Source: Arthrobacter sp. 131MFCol6.1
Lineage (GTDB): Bacteria > Actinomycetota > Actinomycetes > Actinomycetales > Micrococcaceae
NCBI RefSeq assembly: GCF_000374925.1
Contig: NZ_KB895545.1
Location: 62,001-126,000, forward strand
Direction of reading: 5' to 3'
Length of the DNA: 64,000 nt
The notes under the pieces: model-generated
What the model was told of the DNA's origin: nothing
What the model saw: the letters and a program-made list of their open reading frames with translations, nothing else
Database searches by the model: none
Shown: one piece after another, positions 34,575-43,594 of the stretch
How the letters are laid out: each line of letters starts with the position of its first letter
Numbering within the stretch: position 1 is the first letter of the stretch
Program-made: the position numbers and the translations under genes

Positions 34575-35093
34575 CTAGCGGGGCGCGGGCCGGCGGCGGT
34601 ACAGCCAGATGAGTCCCAGGATCGGCAGCAGGAGCGGGATGAATCCGTAGCCGCGGCCAAACAGGGACCACACCGTCTCGTGGGGGAAGTTCACCGAGTC
34701 GAACACACTGAGTGCTCCCACGACCAGGACGCCCACAAGCTCCACCAGGACTGCCGCCACGGAGACCTTGAATGCGGTGCGCCCCGGCTTCGCCAAGGAC
34801 ACGGTGGCCACGACGTACACGGCGGCGGCGAACGCGGACAGCAGGTACGCCAGCGGTGCCTCGGAAAACTTCGTGAGAATCTGGTAGCCGGCCCGGGCCG
34901 TCGCCGAAATCGCGAAGATGGCATAGACAGCAATCAGCAGCCGTCCCGGCCCGGTGTTGCGGGTATCGGTCGCCGCCGGCGCAGTTTCGGCGGATCCAGC
35001 ATCCGCTGGCCCGGTGGCCCGGGAATCCGGCCCCGCCGGGTTCCGGATGCCGTCGTGCGGGGAGTTTGCGCTCACGTTTTCTGCCTCTTCCAT
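34575..35093 (-). CDS. Four-helix membrane protein downstream of truB
   Basis: Unrecognised integral membrane protein of 172 residues: a disordered N-terminal tail (about 1-48) rich in Ala/Pro/Thr, then helices near 50-72, 82-100, 108-128 and 148-168, ending in a basic tail. The tight arrangement (one base after the stop of the preceding gene) makes it the last gene of a truB-led operon. Membrane proteins of this style are common next to truB in related actinobacteria; function unknown. Confidence 0.65.
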   Translation of the reverse strand: MEEAENVSANSPHDGIRNPAGPDSRATGPADAGSAETAPAATDTRNTGPGRLLIAVYAIFAISATARAGYQILTKFSEAPLAYLLSAFAAAVYVVATVSLAKPGRTAFKVSVAAVLVELVGVLVVGALSVFDSVNFPHETVWSLFGRGYGFIPLLLPILGLIWLYRRRPAPR

Positions 35094-35094
35094 C

Positions 35095-35448
35095 TCAATA
35101 CCAGATCTGGTTCATGCGGGCCGCCATCACCAGGGCGGTGACGCCGACGGCGGCCAGGACAAAGTTGCTCCAGCGGGTCCGCTCCAGGATGGACCAGTAC
35201 ACGGCCCCGATCGGGAGGATCATCGCCGTCGCCAGATAGCCCCAGAACTCCCAAGACTCCCCCGCGATCCGCTCGCCGCTGGCCACCCGGACAATCGAAC
35301 CCACCAGATAGACCAGGAGGGCAAGTTCGACGGCGGCCACCGACAGTATCGTCGTGTCGTTGGGCGCCTTCTTCAGGATGCCTGCGACGACGCAGATGAC
35401 GCTGGAGAGGAGGCCAACGACCAGAATGATGTAGAAATACGCGTCCAC
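35095..35448 (-). CDS. Four-helix membrane protein overlapping truB
   Basis: Unrecognised membrane protein of 117 residues, mostly helices (about 5-25, 34-55, 70-88 and 94-110). The GTG at 35446-35448 overlaps the truB stop by one base, so its translation is coupled to truB. With the next gene it forms a pair of small membrane proteins in the truB operon. No motif identifies its role. Confidence 0.65.
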   Translation of the reverse strand: MDAYFYIILVVGLLSSVICVVAGILKKAPNDTTILSVAAVELALLVYLVGSIVRVASGERIAGESWEFWGYLATAMILPIGAVYWSILERTRWSNFVLAAVGVTALVMAARMNQIWY

Positions 35449-36431
35449 TACTGGCCGGCCAGCTTTTCTGTGGGCTGCTTTTCTGCGGCTGGCTTGTCGC
35501 TGCCCGGCTTGTCGTTGCCGTGCTTTTCATTGTCCGGTGCGAAGACCAGCACAGGTTTGGCGTAGCTTCCCGCATCGGCCAGGAGGGCCACGAGCGAACC
35601 GTCCGGCGCGAACGCCGCTGCCGGTTTGTCCGCCGTCGCCGCCTCCGGCGTGCCGGCCGAGGCTCCAGCGGCGATTCTGCGGCCGAAGGAAATCTCGGTG
35701 GTCTCCGCCTCGCTCAGTTCACGGTTCGGCATCAGTGCCCGGGCCGCGTCCGAGATCTCCAGGACGTCCAGCCTCTCGGCCAATTGTTCGAGGGTGTGCG
35801 CCTGGTCAAGGGTGTACGGACCCACTTGGGTCCTGCGCAGTGCCGTGAGGTGGCCGCCGACGCCGAGAGCATCACCGAGGTCGCGGGCCAGGGCACGGAT
35901 GTAGGTTCCGGAGGAGCACTCCACGGTGACGTCCACGTCGAGGGCCTCCCCGTCGTGGACGGGACGGGTCTCGTGGATCTCAAAGCGGTGGATCGTCACG
36001 GGCCGGGCTGCGAGCTTGACCTCTTCACCGGACCGGACCCGGGCATAGGCGCGTTCCCCGTTGACCTTGATGGCGCTGACGCTGCTGGGAACCTGGTCGA
36101 TTTCCCCGGTCAGTGCCGCGACGCCGGCGCGGACGGCGTCCTCGGTGACCCCGGCGGCGCTGCGGGTGGCAGTGACCTCGCCTTCGGCGTCGTCCGTCAC
36201 GGTGGATTCACCGAGCCTGATGGTGGCCGTATAGGTCTTGGACGTGCCCACGATGTAGGTCAGCAGACGGGTGGCCTTGTTGATGCCCACCACCAGAACG
36301 CCGGTGGCCATCGGATCAAGTGTCCCGGCGTGGCCGACCTTTCGGGTACCGGCGATCCGCCGCATCCGTCCAACCACATCGTGGCTGGTCCAACCTTGCG
36401 GCTTGTCTACTATCACCAGTCCAGAAAGCAC
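35448..36431 (-). CDS. truB: tRNA pseudouridine(55) synthase
   Basis: Makes pseudouridine 55 in the T-loop of tRNAs. The 327 residues start LSGLVIVDKPQGWTSHDVV and contain the catalytic Asp in GHAGTLDPMATGVLVV (about residues 36-51), with YTATIRLGESTVTDD and CSSGTYIRALARDLG further on. The GTG at 36429-36431 has TATACT seven bases upstream, giving a leaderless start; a much longer open frame upstream runs into the divergent aminotransferase and is rejected. The C-terminal tail is low-complexity, rich in Lys, Pro and Asp. Confidence 0.96.
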   Translation of the reverse strand: MLSGLVIVDKPQGWTSHDVVGRMRRIAGTRKVGHAGTLDPMATGVLVVGINKATRLLTYIVGTSKTYTATIRLGESTVTDDAEGEVTATRSAAGVTEDAVRAGVAALTGEIDQVPSSVSAIKVNGERAYARVRSGEEVKLAARPVTIHRFEIHETRPVHDGEALDVDVTVECSSGTYIRALARDLGDALGVGGHLTALRRTQVGPYTLDQAHTLEQLAERLDVLEISDAARALMPNRELSEAETTEISFGRRIAAGASAGTPEAATADKPAAAFAPDGSLVALLADAGSYAKPVLVFAPDNEKHGNDKPGSDKPAAEKQPTEKLAGQ

Positions 36432-36438
36432 GCCTCCC

Positions 36439-36444
36439 AGTATA
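36439..36444 (-). promoter_or_regulatory. -10 element of the truB operon (leaderless)
   Basis: TATACT on the minus strand, seven bases before the truB GTG. It lies in the 84-base divergent region shared with the aminotransferase promoter. Confidence 0.6.
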
Positions 36445-36502
36445 TGCGGGCCAGCCCTGCCCCGACGCCCACCGTCCCGCCGGCACCGCGGACGCCGGGC
36501 GT

Positions 36503-36508
36503 TAGGAT
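36503..36508 (+). promoter_or_regulatory. -10 element of the aminotransferase gene (leaderless)
   Basis: TAGGAT seven bases before the ATG at 36516; this hexamer overlaps an upstream in-frame ATG at 36507, which is therefore an unlikely start. Confidence 0.55.
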
Positions 36509-36515
36509 GGCACAC

Positions 36516-37730
36516 ATGCCCGAGCTTGCCGCACATGTCCGCGACGTCCCGATCAACCAGATCCGTGAGATCACCGAAGCCGCCTGGGGAACCCCCGGTG
36601 CGATCGTGCTGAGTATCGGGGAGCCGGGCTTCGCAGTCCCCCGCCACGTCCTCGAGGCCGGCATGGCGTGCCTCGACCGGGACGAGACCAACTACACACC
36701 TAACGCCGGGATCCCCGCCCTGCGGGAGGCCTTCGCCGCCCGCTTCCGTGAACACAATGCGACGCCGGTCGGCGCCGAGCGCGTCTACGTGGTCGACGGC
36801 GCCCAGCAGGGCCTGCACTTCGCCATGAGCCTGCTGCTCTCCCCCGGGGACGAGATCCTCATCCCCAATCCCGGCTACCCCACCTTCGCGATGACGAGCA
36901 GCCTGCTGCACGCCGTCCCGGTCCGCTACCCGCTGTACCCGGAGCACGATTTCCAGCCGCGGATCGAGGACATCGAGGCACTCATCACGCCCCGGACCAA
37001 GGTGCTGATCCTGAATTCTCCGTCCAATCCGCTCGGCGCTGTCCTGGGCGAGGACCTGACGCGCCGGCTCGTCGAGCTGGCAAAACGGCACGATCTGTGG
37101 GTCATCTCCGACGAATGCTACGAGGCGTTCACCTACGATGTCCCGCACGTCAGCCCGGCCCGCTTCGACAGCGATGTCCCGGGCGAAGCACGCGTTTTCA
37201 CCTCGCTCACGCTCTCCAAAACCTACGGGCTCACGGGACTGCGGATCGGTGCCCTGATCTGCCCGCCGGGGCTGGAACAGAAGATGAACAACGTCATGGA
37301 GTCGATCGTGTCCTGCGTGGCCTCGCCGTCGCAGTACGCCGCGCTGGCAGCGCTGACCGGCCCGCAGGACTACGTCAGCCACGCCCATGCCCATTACCGG
37401 GCCAACCGCGACGCGGCCTCGGCGGTGCTGCGCGCCCACGGCATCCCCTACCTCGCGGCCCAAGGCGCGTTCTATTTGTGGGCGGACGTCTCGCATGCCA
37501 GCGGCGGGGATGTCCGGTCATGGACGCGCCGCTTCCTGGCGGACTCCGGAGTGGCCTTCGCCCCCGGCACGGCGTTCGGCTCCATCGGCGAGGGCTGGAT
37601 CCGGATCGCGCTCTGCGGCAGCCAGGCCGATCTGGTGGAAGGCCTCGGGCGCATCCCCGCACGTAAGCCGGCAGCGGGCAGCGACAGGTCCACCGGCCCT
37701 ATCGCCGGACCCGCTGGCGCCCTAGCCTGA
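36516..37730 (+). CDS. Fold-type I aminotransferase (aspartate/aromatic type)
   Basis: PLP aminotransferase of 404 residues, substrate not determined. The Schiff-base Lys is in LTLSKTYGLTGLRIG (about residues 232-246), the PLP-phosphate region in VVDGAQQGLHFAM near 93, and PGYPTFAMT, ISDECYEAFTYD and APGTAFGS fit the class I family. The terminal Arg in WIRIALCG would bind the alpha-carboxylate. The ATG at 36516 is used because of the -10 at 36503. It is divergent from truB. The C-terminal tail is low-complexity. Confidence 0.9.
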   Translation: MPELAAHVRDVPINQIREITEAAWGTPGAIVLSIGEPGFAVPRHVLEAGMACLDRDETNYTPNAGIPALREAFAARFREHNATPVGAERVYVVDGAQQGLHFAMSLLLSPGDEILIPNPGYPTFAMTSSLLHAVPVRYPLYPEHDFQPRIEDIEALITPRTKVLILNSPSNPLGAVLGEDLTRRLVELAKRHDLWVISDECYEAFTYDVPHVSPARFDSDVPGEARVFTSLTLSKTYGLTGLRIGALICPPGLEQKMNNVMESIVSCVASPSQYAALAALTGPQDYVSHAHAHYRANRDAASAVLRAHGIPYLAAQGAFYLWADVSHASGGDVRSWTRRFLADSGVAFAPGTAFGSIGEGWIRIALCGSQADLVEGLGRIPARKPAAGSDRSTGPIAGPAGALA

Positions 37731-37822
37731 GCTCACGGCGCTTCCGGGCTGGCCCGCCAACCTGGCGTCGGGCCGCCCTGGCCCGTCAGGGCGCCGTGGA
37801 TTTCCAGCCGAGGGAGTACATC

Positions 37823-38032
37823 GTGTGGTGGCAAGACCTGCTGTGGGGTTTCTGGAATGGGCTGACGGCATGGATCGTCCTGATCGCCCATGTATTCGGG
37901 TTCTGGAGTGAATTCCCGTTCTATAACTCCGCCCGTGCGGGGAACTGGTACGACTTCGGCTACCTGCTGGGCATGGGATCCCCCGTGCTGGGCGGCGGCC
38001 TGGGAGCCCGAGGGCGCTCAAAACGCCGCTAG
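37823..38032 (+). CDS. Small membrane protein with a conserved aromatic N terminus
   Basis: A 69-residue protein with one long hydrophobic region (WGFWNGLTAWIVLIAHVFG) followed by FPFYNSARAGNWYDFGYLLG, a pattern of conserved aromatics and glycines in a small actinobacterial family of unknown function. I choose the GTG at 37823, with AGGGAG six bases upstream; a GTG 27 bases earlier is in frame. It is probably a separate unit, 92 bases after the aminotransferase. Confidence 0.6.
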   Translation: MWWQDLLWGFWNGLTAWIVLIAHVFGFWSEFPFYNSARAGNWYDFGYLLGMGSPVLGGGLGARGRSKRR

Positions 38033-38122
38033 GCCGGCTGACGTGCAGCGCCCCCAATCGCCGCGTGATAGACCGTTCGAGACGGCATCTAGCGGCGGCG
38101 ACGGACAGAGGTCCAGGCGAAT

Positions 38123-38470
38123 TCAGAGCATGATTTCTTCCTCTGGCGCCTCGGCCGGCATGGAAGCCTTGGTGAAGGACATCCGGATGATGAAGTGGCC
38201 TTCGGCGGAGTTCCTGGCGATGATGGCGCCGGCCTCTCCCGCCAGCTTCACGCCGAACTGAAGCTCCAGGTGCTCTGGACCTAGTTCCTTCATCACCTCC
38301 GCGGCGGCGTTGGCCGCCGGCCGGACCGCCGAGAGCGCGTCCTCGAGGCGTCGCCCGGCGTCGAGGATTCCCTGCTCGTTGCGGGAGGGCCGCTCCACCC
38401 CGAAGCTGTTGTCCTCGACCTCCACCAGCACCGTCCCCGACCCGACTTCATAGCGCAGGATCTCGGTCAT
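38123..38470 (-). CDS. CU044_2847 family / trypsin-co-occurring domain (Trypco1) protein
   Basis: A 115-residue single-domain protein. It opens MTEILRYEVGSGTVLVEVED, continues with SRNEQGILDAGRRLEDALS (helical), and ends with a beta-strand core including ELQFGVKLAGEAGAIIA and GHFIIRMSF. The layout and wording match the Trypco1/CU044_2847 family, which is often found with trypsin-like proteases in actinobacterial gene neighbourhoods thought to be linked to conflict or effector systems. Here no protease gene is next to it. The ATG at 38468-38470 has GGAGG upstream; an ATG four codons earlier is possible. Confidence 0.75.
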   Translation of the reverse strand: MTEILRYEVGSGTVLVEVEDNSFGVERPSRNEQGILDAGRRLEDALSAVRPAANAAAEVMKELGPEHLELQFGVKLAGEAGAIIARNSAEGHFIIRMSFTKASMPAEAPEEEIML

Positions 38471-38536
38471 TACGTCCTCCATTTCAGCGTACTGTTCAGT
38501 CGGGTTGATGCCGCCGGGATGACCGGCACCGGGTGC

Positions 38537-38974
38537 TCACCTCGGGCTTGCGGACAGCGCAGCATCCAGCCAGCTGCGAAGGGCCGCGGCCGGCGGCGCC
38601 CCGGCCTGGCGCGCCACCACCGCGCCGTTCTTGATGAGCAGCAACGTTGGAATGGCTTGAATATCGAACCGTCGGGACAGCCCCGGGGACGTGTCGACGT
38701 CAACCTTCACGAGCTTGAACGTCCCCGCCCTTTCCTGCGCCAGCTTGTCCAGCACCGGGCTGACCATTCGGCACGGGCCGCACCACGCCGCCCAAAAGTC
38801 GACGAGCACCGGAACGGACGACTGCTCCGCAACCACCGGGAAATCGGCATCTCCCGCCGCCACGATCCACGGCAGGTCCCGGCGGCAGCTGCCGCAACGC
38901 GGATGCCCGGCCGCGGCCGCAGGAATCCGGTTGGTCTTCCCGCAGTGCGGGCACTTGATCAGGCTGGAATCCAC
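38537..38974 (-). CDS. trxC: Thioredoxin with an N-terminal zinc ribbon (TrxC type)
   Basis: Protein-disulfide reductase of 145 residues. The N-terminal zinc ribbon has two Cys pairs, KCPHCGK and RCGSCRR (about residues 7-30), as in thioredoxin 2. The thioredoxin domain has DFWAAWCGPCRMVSP (about 65-79) with the redox pair WCGPC, and the cis-Pro in AIPTLLLIKNG. The GTG at 38972-38974 is chosen because the zinc ribbon begins soon after it; the frame is open upstream. It lies 66 bases upstream of the Trypco1 gene on the same strand, and the two could share a transcript. Confidence 0.93.
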   Translation of the reverse strand: MDSSLIKCPHCGKTNRIPAAAAGHPRCGSCRRDLPWIVAAGDADFPVVAEQSSVPVLVDFWAAWCGPCRMVSPVLDKLAQERAGTFKLVKVDVDTSPGLSRRFDIQAIPTLLLIKNGAVVARQAGAPPAAALRSWLDAALSASPR

Positions 38975-39133
38975 GGCGCTCCGGCGCCTCCCCGCATACC
39001 TGCAGTCATGGTTCCATGGGACTCTCCGCCCAAGAAAGGGCATAGGGTCGAAGGTCCCCCGGCCCGCCGCCGCCCCTCGTCACGGCAGCCACCGCGTCCT
39101 CCGCCGGAACAGGCAACCGGAACGCCAACGAAA

Positions 39134-39175
39134 ACAGCAGGGGCCGGATCCGTTACCGGTTCCGGCCCCTGCTGT
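39134..39175 (-). terminator. Terminator after rbfA
   Basis: A GC-rich stem (left arm from 39134, right arm to 39175, one internal mismatch) followed on the minus strand by TTTTCG. It lies 11 bases after the rbfA stop, ending the nusA-infB-rbfA block. Confidence 0.75.
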
Positions 39176-39186
39176 GGACAGAATTC

Positions 39187-39696
39187 TTACTTGTTGCGGT
39201 CCTCATCGATGGCGTCGTTGTCGATGAGGTCCAGGTCCTCTTCGTCAAAGTCGTCCTCGTCGAGCTCCACGTCCTGCGGCGTGTCGCTCTTGTAAGGATC
39301 GGCGTCGCCGGCGTGCTTTGCACTTTCGGCAAGCGCGGCCACCTCGGCGTCGCGCTTCTTCGCCGCGCGGAGCAGTTCCTCAAGGTTCGAGGCATTGACG
39401 GGGATCTGGTCGGCCACGAACTCGAGCGTCGGAGTCAGGCGAACAGTGATGTTCCGGCCGACTTCCTGCCGCAGCACGCCCTTGGCCTTCTCCAGCCCCT
39501 TGGCGGCATCGGCCTGGGCCACTTCGTCACCGAACACGGTGTAGTAGACAGTCGCGTGCTGCAGGTCGTTGGTCACCCGCGAGTCGGTCACGGTGACGCC
39601 TTCCAGACGGGGATCCTTCACCCTCCGGCCCAGCGCCTCAGCAACGACAACCTTAATCCGCTGCGCCAACTTGGCAGCCCGTGCGGGATCAGCCAT
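39187..39696 (-). CDS. rbfA: Ribosome-binding factor A
   Basis: KH-fold protein that helps 16S rRNA 5'-end processing and 30S maturation. The 169 residues open MADPARAAKLAQRIKVVVAE, with the family core VTVTDSRVTNDLQHATVYY and LTPTLEFVADQI, and end in a long acidic tail (roughly residues 140-169) rich in Asp and Glu. The ATG at 39694-39696 has TAGGAG five bases upstream. It follows infB by 244 bases, a gap filled by a nested inverted repeat. Confidence 0.94.
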   Translation of the reverse strand: MADPARAAKLAQRIKVVVAEALGRRVKDPRLEGVTVTDSRVTNDLQHATVYYTVFGDEVAQADAAKGLEKAKGVLRQEVGRNITVRLTPTLEFVADQIPVNASNLEELLRAAKKRDAEVAALAESAKHAGDADPYKSDTPQDVELDEDDFDEEDLDLIDNDAIDEDRNK

Positions 39697-39797
39697 TTCC
39701 ACTCCTAAAAATTTGGATGTACGACGGCGCCGGAACGGTGGCCGCACAACTGTTGGGTTTTGATGCCACGCCCCTAAGGCGAGTCTACGACGGACTC

Positions 39798-39916
39798 CCG
39801 TTGGGTTTTTTCCGGCGGCCTGGGAGTGGCATCGGGCCTATCGGAGCCGGACGGTTTGCGATCGAAGATCGAAACCGTCCGGCGAAGGGGCGGGGCCGCC
39901 GGGAAAAACCCAACGG
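39798..39916. repeat. Nested inverted repeat between infB and rbfA
   Basis: Outer arms 39798-39820 and 39894-39916 are 23 bases long with one mismatch. Inside, arms 39847-39857 and 39872-39882 form a perfect 11-bp stem around a 14-base loop. In RNA of either strand this makes a long, branched stem-loop. The outer arm contains a T6 run so it does not look like a simple terminator. Possible roles are an attenuator or an RNase III processing site in the infB-rbfA mRNA; none is shown. Confidence 0.8.
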
Positions 39917-39940
39917 CCCCGCACCTATGAACGCTCCGAC

Positions 39941-42844
39941 TTAGACGCGCGGCTTCTCGCGCATCTCGAAGGTCTCGATGATGTCGCCTTCGGTGATGTC
40001 GTTGAACGAGCCAAGACCGATACCACACTCGAAGTCCGTGCGGACCTCGGTGGCGTCGTCCTTGAAGCGCTTGAGCGTCTCAACGGTGAGGTTGTCACCG
40101 ATGATCTTGCCGTCGCGGCTGATGCGGGCCTTGGCGTTGCGCCGGATGACACCGGAGCGGACGATCGAGCCTGCAATGTTGCCGAACTTGGAGGAACGGA
40201 ACACTTCGCGGACCTCGGCGGTGCCAAGCTGGACCTCTTCGTACTCCGGCTTGAGCATGCCCTTGAGGGCTGCCTCAATGTCATCGATTGCTGCGTAGAT
40301 GACGGAGTAGAAGCGCATGTCCACGCCTTCGCGGTCTGCCAGTTCGGCAACACGCTCGGCGGGCTTGACGTTGAAGCCGATGATGACGGCGCTGTCGACC
40401 GTTGCCAGGTTGACGTCGTTCTGCGTGATCGCACCGACACCGCGGTGGATGACGCGGAGCTGGACACCCTCGCCGACGTCGATCTTGAGCAGCGCGTCCT
40501 CGAGGGCTTCCACGGCACCGGACACGTCACCCTTGAGGATGAGGTTGAGGGTGTCGATCTTGCCATCGGCGACGGCCTGGTCGAAGTCTTCCAGGCTGAT
40601 GCGCTTACGGCGCTTGGCCAGGGCGGCGTTGCGGTCGGCGGCTTCACGCTTCTCGGCGATCTGGCGGGCGGTGCGCTCGTCAGCGGTCACGAAGAAGGTG
40701 TCACCGGCGCGCGGGACGTTGGACAGACCCAGGACCTGCACGGGGCGGGACGGGCCGGCCTCGGTCAGGGCGCTGCCGTCGTCGTCGAACATCGCACGGA
40801 CGCGGCCGTGGGCCGTGCCTGCCACGATGGTGTCGCCGACGTGCAGGGTACCGGACTGAACCAGGACGGTGGCCACGGAACCGCGGCCCTTATCCAGGTT
40901 GGCTTCAATCGCGATGCCGCGGGCGTCCTTGTTCGGGTTGGCGCGCATGTCCAGGGCAGCGTCTGCGGTGAGCAGAACGGCGCCGAGGAGCTCGTCGATG
41001 TTCAGGTTCTGGCGGGCAGAGACCTCCACGAACATGGTGTCGCCACCGTATTCTTCCGGAACCAGGCCGTACTCGGTCAGCTGGCCACGGACCTTGTCCG
41101 GGTTGGCGCCTTCCTTGTCGATCTTGTTCACGGCCACGACGATCGGCACGTTGGCCGCCTGGGCGTGGTTGAGGGCTTCAACGGTCTGCGGCATGACGCC
41201 GTCGTCCGCTGCGACCACCAGGATGGCGATATCGGTGACCTTCGCACCACGGGCACGCATGGCGGTGAACGCCTCGTGGCCCGGAGTATCGATGAAGGTG
41301 ATCTTCCGATCGATGCCTTCATGGGCGTGGGTGACCTGGTAGGCACCGATGTGCTGCGTGATGCCGCCGTGCTCGCCCGCCATAACGTCGGACTTGCGGA
41401 TGGCATCGAGCAGCCGGGTCTTACCGTGGTCAACGTGACCCATGACGGTGACAACCGGAGGACGTGCCTCGAGGTCTTCATCGCCTTCGGCTTCCAGTTC
41501 GGCGTCGAAGTCGATGTCGAAGGTGGAGAGCAGCTCGCGCTCCTCGTCCTCCGGGGACACAACCTGAAGCTTGTAGCCAAGCTCCTCGCCGAGCAGGGCG
41601 AAGGTCTCTTCATCCAGCGACTGCGTGGCCGTGGCCATTTCGCCGAGGTGGAAGAGAACCGTCACCAGTGCTGCCGGGTTTGCCTCGATCTTGTCGGCGA
41701 AGTCCGTGATGGACGAGCCACGGCGAAGCCGGACTACGGTGTTGCCGTCGCCGCGGGGTACGCTCACGCCACCCAGCGACGGAGCACTCATCTGCTCCAG
41801 TTCCTGACGCTTGGCACGCTTCGACTTGCGCTGCTTGCCACGGCCTGCGCCGCCCTTACCGAAGGCGCCCTGGGTGCCGCCGCGACCGCGACCGCCCTTA
41901 CCAAAGCCACCACCGGCCGGAGCGCCGCCACCGGCACCGGGAGCACCGGTACCCGGAGCGCCACCCGGACGGCCCGGACCACGGCCGCCGCCGCCGGGAC
42001 GGCCGGCACCAGCGGGTGCGGGACGTTCGGTGCGGTTAGGCATCATGCCCGGAGTCGGACGGTTGCCGCCGGCTCCTGCCGGACGGCCAGCGCCGGGAGC
42101 GCCGGCCGGACGCGGGGCGCCGGGGCGGGGGCCGCCTGCGCCTGCTGCCGGACGGGGACCACCCGGACGGGGGCCGCCTGCGCCTGCTGCGGGGCGCGGA
42201 CCACCGGGGCGTTCACCCTCGGTGCGGCTTCCGCCCGGACGGGGCATGCCCTGGGAAGGAGCGAACGGGTTGTTGCCCGGACGCGAGGGACGTTCGTTGT
42301 CGCCGCCGCGGCCGCGGGGCATGCCCTGGGACGTGGCGAACGGGTTGTTGCCGGGACGGGGACCGCCCGGACGCGGTGCAGAACCGCCCTGGCGTGCCGG
42401 AGCAGCCGGGGTTTCAGCCTTGGGAGCCGGACGCGCGCCGGGCTTGACGCCCGTCGAGGGTGCGGCGGGGGCCTGGGCAGCGGGGGCTGCCGGAGCCTGG
42501 GCGGCGGGGGCTGCCGGTGCGGCGGGCGCGGCGGCAGGTGCCGCAGCGGCCGGAGCCGGAGCTTCAGCCTTGGGTTCTGCAGCCTTGGGCGCAGCGGGGC
42601 CAGGCGCAGGCGCCGGACGGGTCGCTGCCGGGCTGGCAGATGCCTGGGGGGCGGACGCCGGAGCTTCGGACTTCGAAGCTGCGGGGGCGTCGGGGAAAGC
42701 GTTGCGCAGTTTCCGCACAACGGGAGCCTCGATTGTTGACGAGGCGGAGCGAACGAATTCGCCCAGTTCCTGCAGTTTGGTTACTGCATCTTTGGAAGTA
42801 ATACCGAGCTCTTTAGCAAGCTCATGTACGCGGACCTTGGCCAC
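39941..42844 (-). CDS. infB: Translation initiation factor IF-2
   Basis: GTPase that brings initiator tRNA to the 30S subunit and promotes subunit joining. The 967 residues have an N-terminal IF2N segment ([16 protein letters not shown]), a very long disordered Ala/Pro/Gly-rich region (about residues 55-340) built from repeats such as GGPRPAAGA and [12 protein letters not shown], a second IF2N, then the G domain with GHVDHGKT (about residue 470), DTPGHEAF and NKIDKEG, and the C-terminal domains II-IV. The GTG at 42842-42844 has GGAGA four bases upstream. The disordered part is longer than in E. coli, as usual in high-GC actinobacteria. Confidence 0.98.
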   Translation of the reverse strand: MAKVRVHELAKELGITSKDAVTKLQELGEFVRSASSTIEAPVVRKLRNAFPDAPAASKSEAPASAPQASASPAATRPAPAPGPAAPKAAEPKAEAPAPAAAAPAAAPAAPAAPAAQAPAAPAAQAPAAPSTGVKPGARPAPKAETPAAPARQGGSAPRPGGPRPGNNPFATSQGMPRGRGGDNERPSRPGNNPFAPSQGMPRPGGSRTEGERPGGPRPAAGAGGPRPGGPRPAAGAGGPRPGAPRPAGAPGAGRPAGAGGNRPTPGMMPNRTERPAPAGAGRPGGGGRGPGRPGGAPGTGAPGAGGGAPAGGGFGKGGRGRGGTQGAFGKGGAGRGKQRKSKRAKRQELEQMSAPSLGGVSVPRGDGNTVVRLRRGSSITDFADKIEANPAALVTVLFHLGEMATATQSLDEETFALLGEELGYKLQVVSPEDEERELLSTFDIDFDAELEAEGDEDLEARPPVVTVMGHVDHGKTRLLDAIRKSDVMAGEHGGITQHIGAYQVTHAHEGIDRKITFIDTPGHEAFTAMRARGAKVTDIAILVVAADDGVMPQTVEALNHAQAANVPIVVAVNKIDKEGANPDKVRGQLTEYGLVPEEYGGDTMFVEVSARQNLNIDELLGAVLLTADAALDMRANPNKDARGIAIEANLDKGRGSVATVLVQSGTLHVGDTIVAGTAHGRVRAMFDDDGSALTEAGPSRPVQVLGLSNVPRAGDTFFVTADERTARQIAEKREAADRNAALAKRRKRISLEDFDQAVADGKIDTLNLILKGDVSGAVEALEDALLKIDVGEGVQLRVIHRGVGAITQNDVNLATVDSAVIIGFNVKPAERVAELADREGVDMRFYSVIYAAIDDIEAALKGMLKPEYEEVQLGTAEVREVFRSSKFGNIAGSIVRSGVIRRNAKARISRDGKIIGDNLTVETLKRFKDDATEVRTDFECGIGLGSFNDITEGDIIETFEMREKPRV
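42126..42360. repeat. In-frame internal repeats in the disordered region of infB
   Basis: A 23-base element at 42126-42148 recurs exactly at 42168-42190 (period 42 bases, 14 codons). A longer, less exact repeat at about 42241-42280 and 42319-42360 encodes PGNNPFA-x-SQGMPR twice. Copy number probably varies between strains. Confidence 0.75.
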
Positions 42845-42996
42845 ATTTCTCCTGTCTCGGTCCGCACCGAGCCAGGCACGAACCGTCTACTTCTTACTGC
42901 GGGCCTCCGCCGCGAATGCAGCTGAAAGGCCCATTGCAGAGCGCAACAAAGTTGTCATCGTTGCGCACTCATCGCTGGGAACTCATCGGGTTTCCA

Positions 42997-43338
42997 TCAG
43001 TTTTCTGACCCGCTTTCAGGTTGGACGGTTGTTGCTGTGGCCACCGGGGTGCCCACGGCTTCCGTGCCGGCAGTGATCCGGCGTTCAACGTCGGCTGTAC
43101 CGGCTGCGCCGTTGAGGGCGCGGCCGAACGCTCGGCGTTTGACCGCCAGTGCCAGGCACTTTTCGCTGGGGTGCAGCCATGCTCCCCGGCCAGCCATCCG
43201 GCGTCGTTCATCGACCACGACGGCGGACGAACCACCGGCGCCGGCGACGAGCCGGAGTAACTCCGACCGCGACCCTTTTTGTCGGCATCCGATGCAGGTG
43301 CGCTGCGGCTGATTCCCGAGGTGTTGCACATGTGCCAC
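42997..43338 (-). CDS. ylxR: YlxR-family (DUF448) RNA-binding protein
   Basis: Small protein (113 residues with the start used) of the nusA-infB operon. It has PQRTCIGCRQKGSRSELLRL near the N terminus, the family signature with two Cys, and GAWLHPSEKCLALAVKRRAF in the middle. The C-terminal third is low-complexity. Homologues bind RNA and influence RNase P or transcription. The GTG at 43336-43338 is chosen since the conserved part starts soon after; a GTG nine bases downstream is also possible, and the open frame runs far upstream without similarity. Confidence 0.88.
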   Translation of the reverse strand: MAHVQHLGNQPQRTCIGCRQKGSRSELLRLVAGAGGSSAVVVDERRRMAGRGAWLHPSEKCLALAVKRRAFGRALNGAAGTADVERRITAGTEAVGTPVATATTVQPESGSEN

Positions 43339-43538
43339 GTTCGAGTATCTTCCTGCCAGTACAACTGCTTGGTGAATCACCGCGTCCCTGGAATCCGGGA
43401 AAAACCCAGACGCGCCAAAGACACACGGATACCGGCCGTTAGGCGCGGTCATGTCTATTCTAGCCCCTCCGGAGCCCGGGTCCCGAACCCAGGCGTGCCG
43501 GTCAGCTTGGAAATCACGGCTAACCCGTGAGAGCGCAT

Positions 43539-43574
43539 ACAAGCTGCGGGCCGCGACGGCGGCCCGCAGCTTGT
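43539..43574. terminator. Strong hairpin downstream of nusA
   Basis: A perfect 16-bp stem (43539-43554 and 43559-43574) with a GACG loop, 20 bases after the nusA stop. It has no T-run on the minus strand. It may be a terminator or a read-through control element before ylxR and infB. Confidence 0.55.
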
Positions 43575-43594
43575 CTGTGCGCGGGCGCTCCGCG

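Noticed and set aside
36432..37496. Long N-terminal extension of truB
   Set aside because: It runs antisense through the aminotransferase gene. TATACT seven bases before the GTG at 36429-36431 and the conserved TruB start fix the real start.
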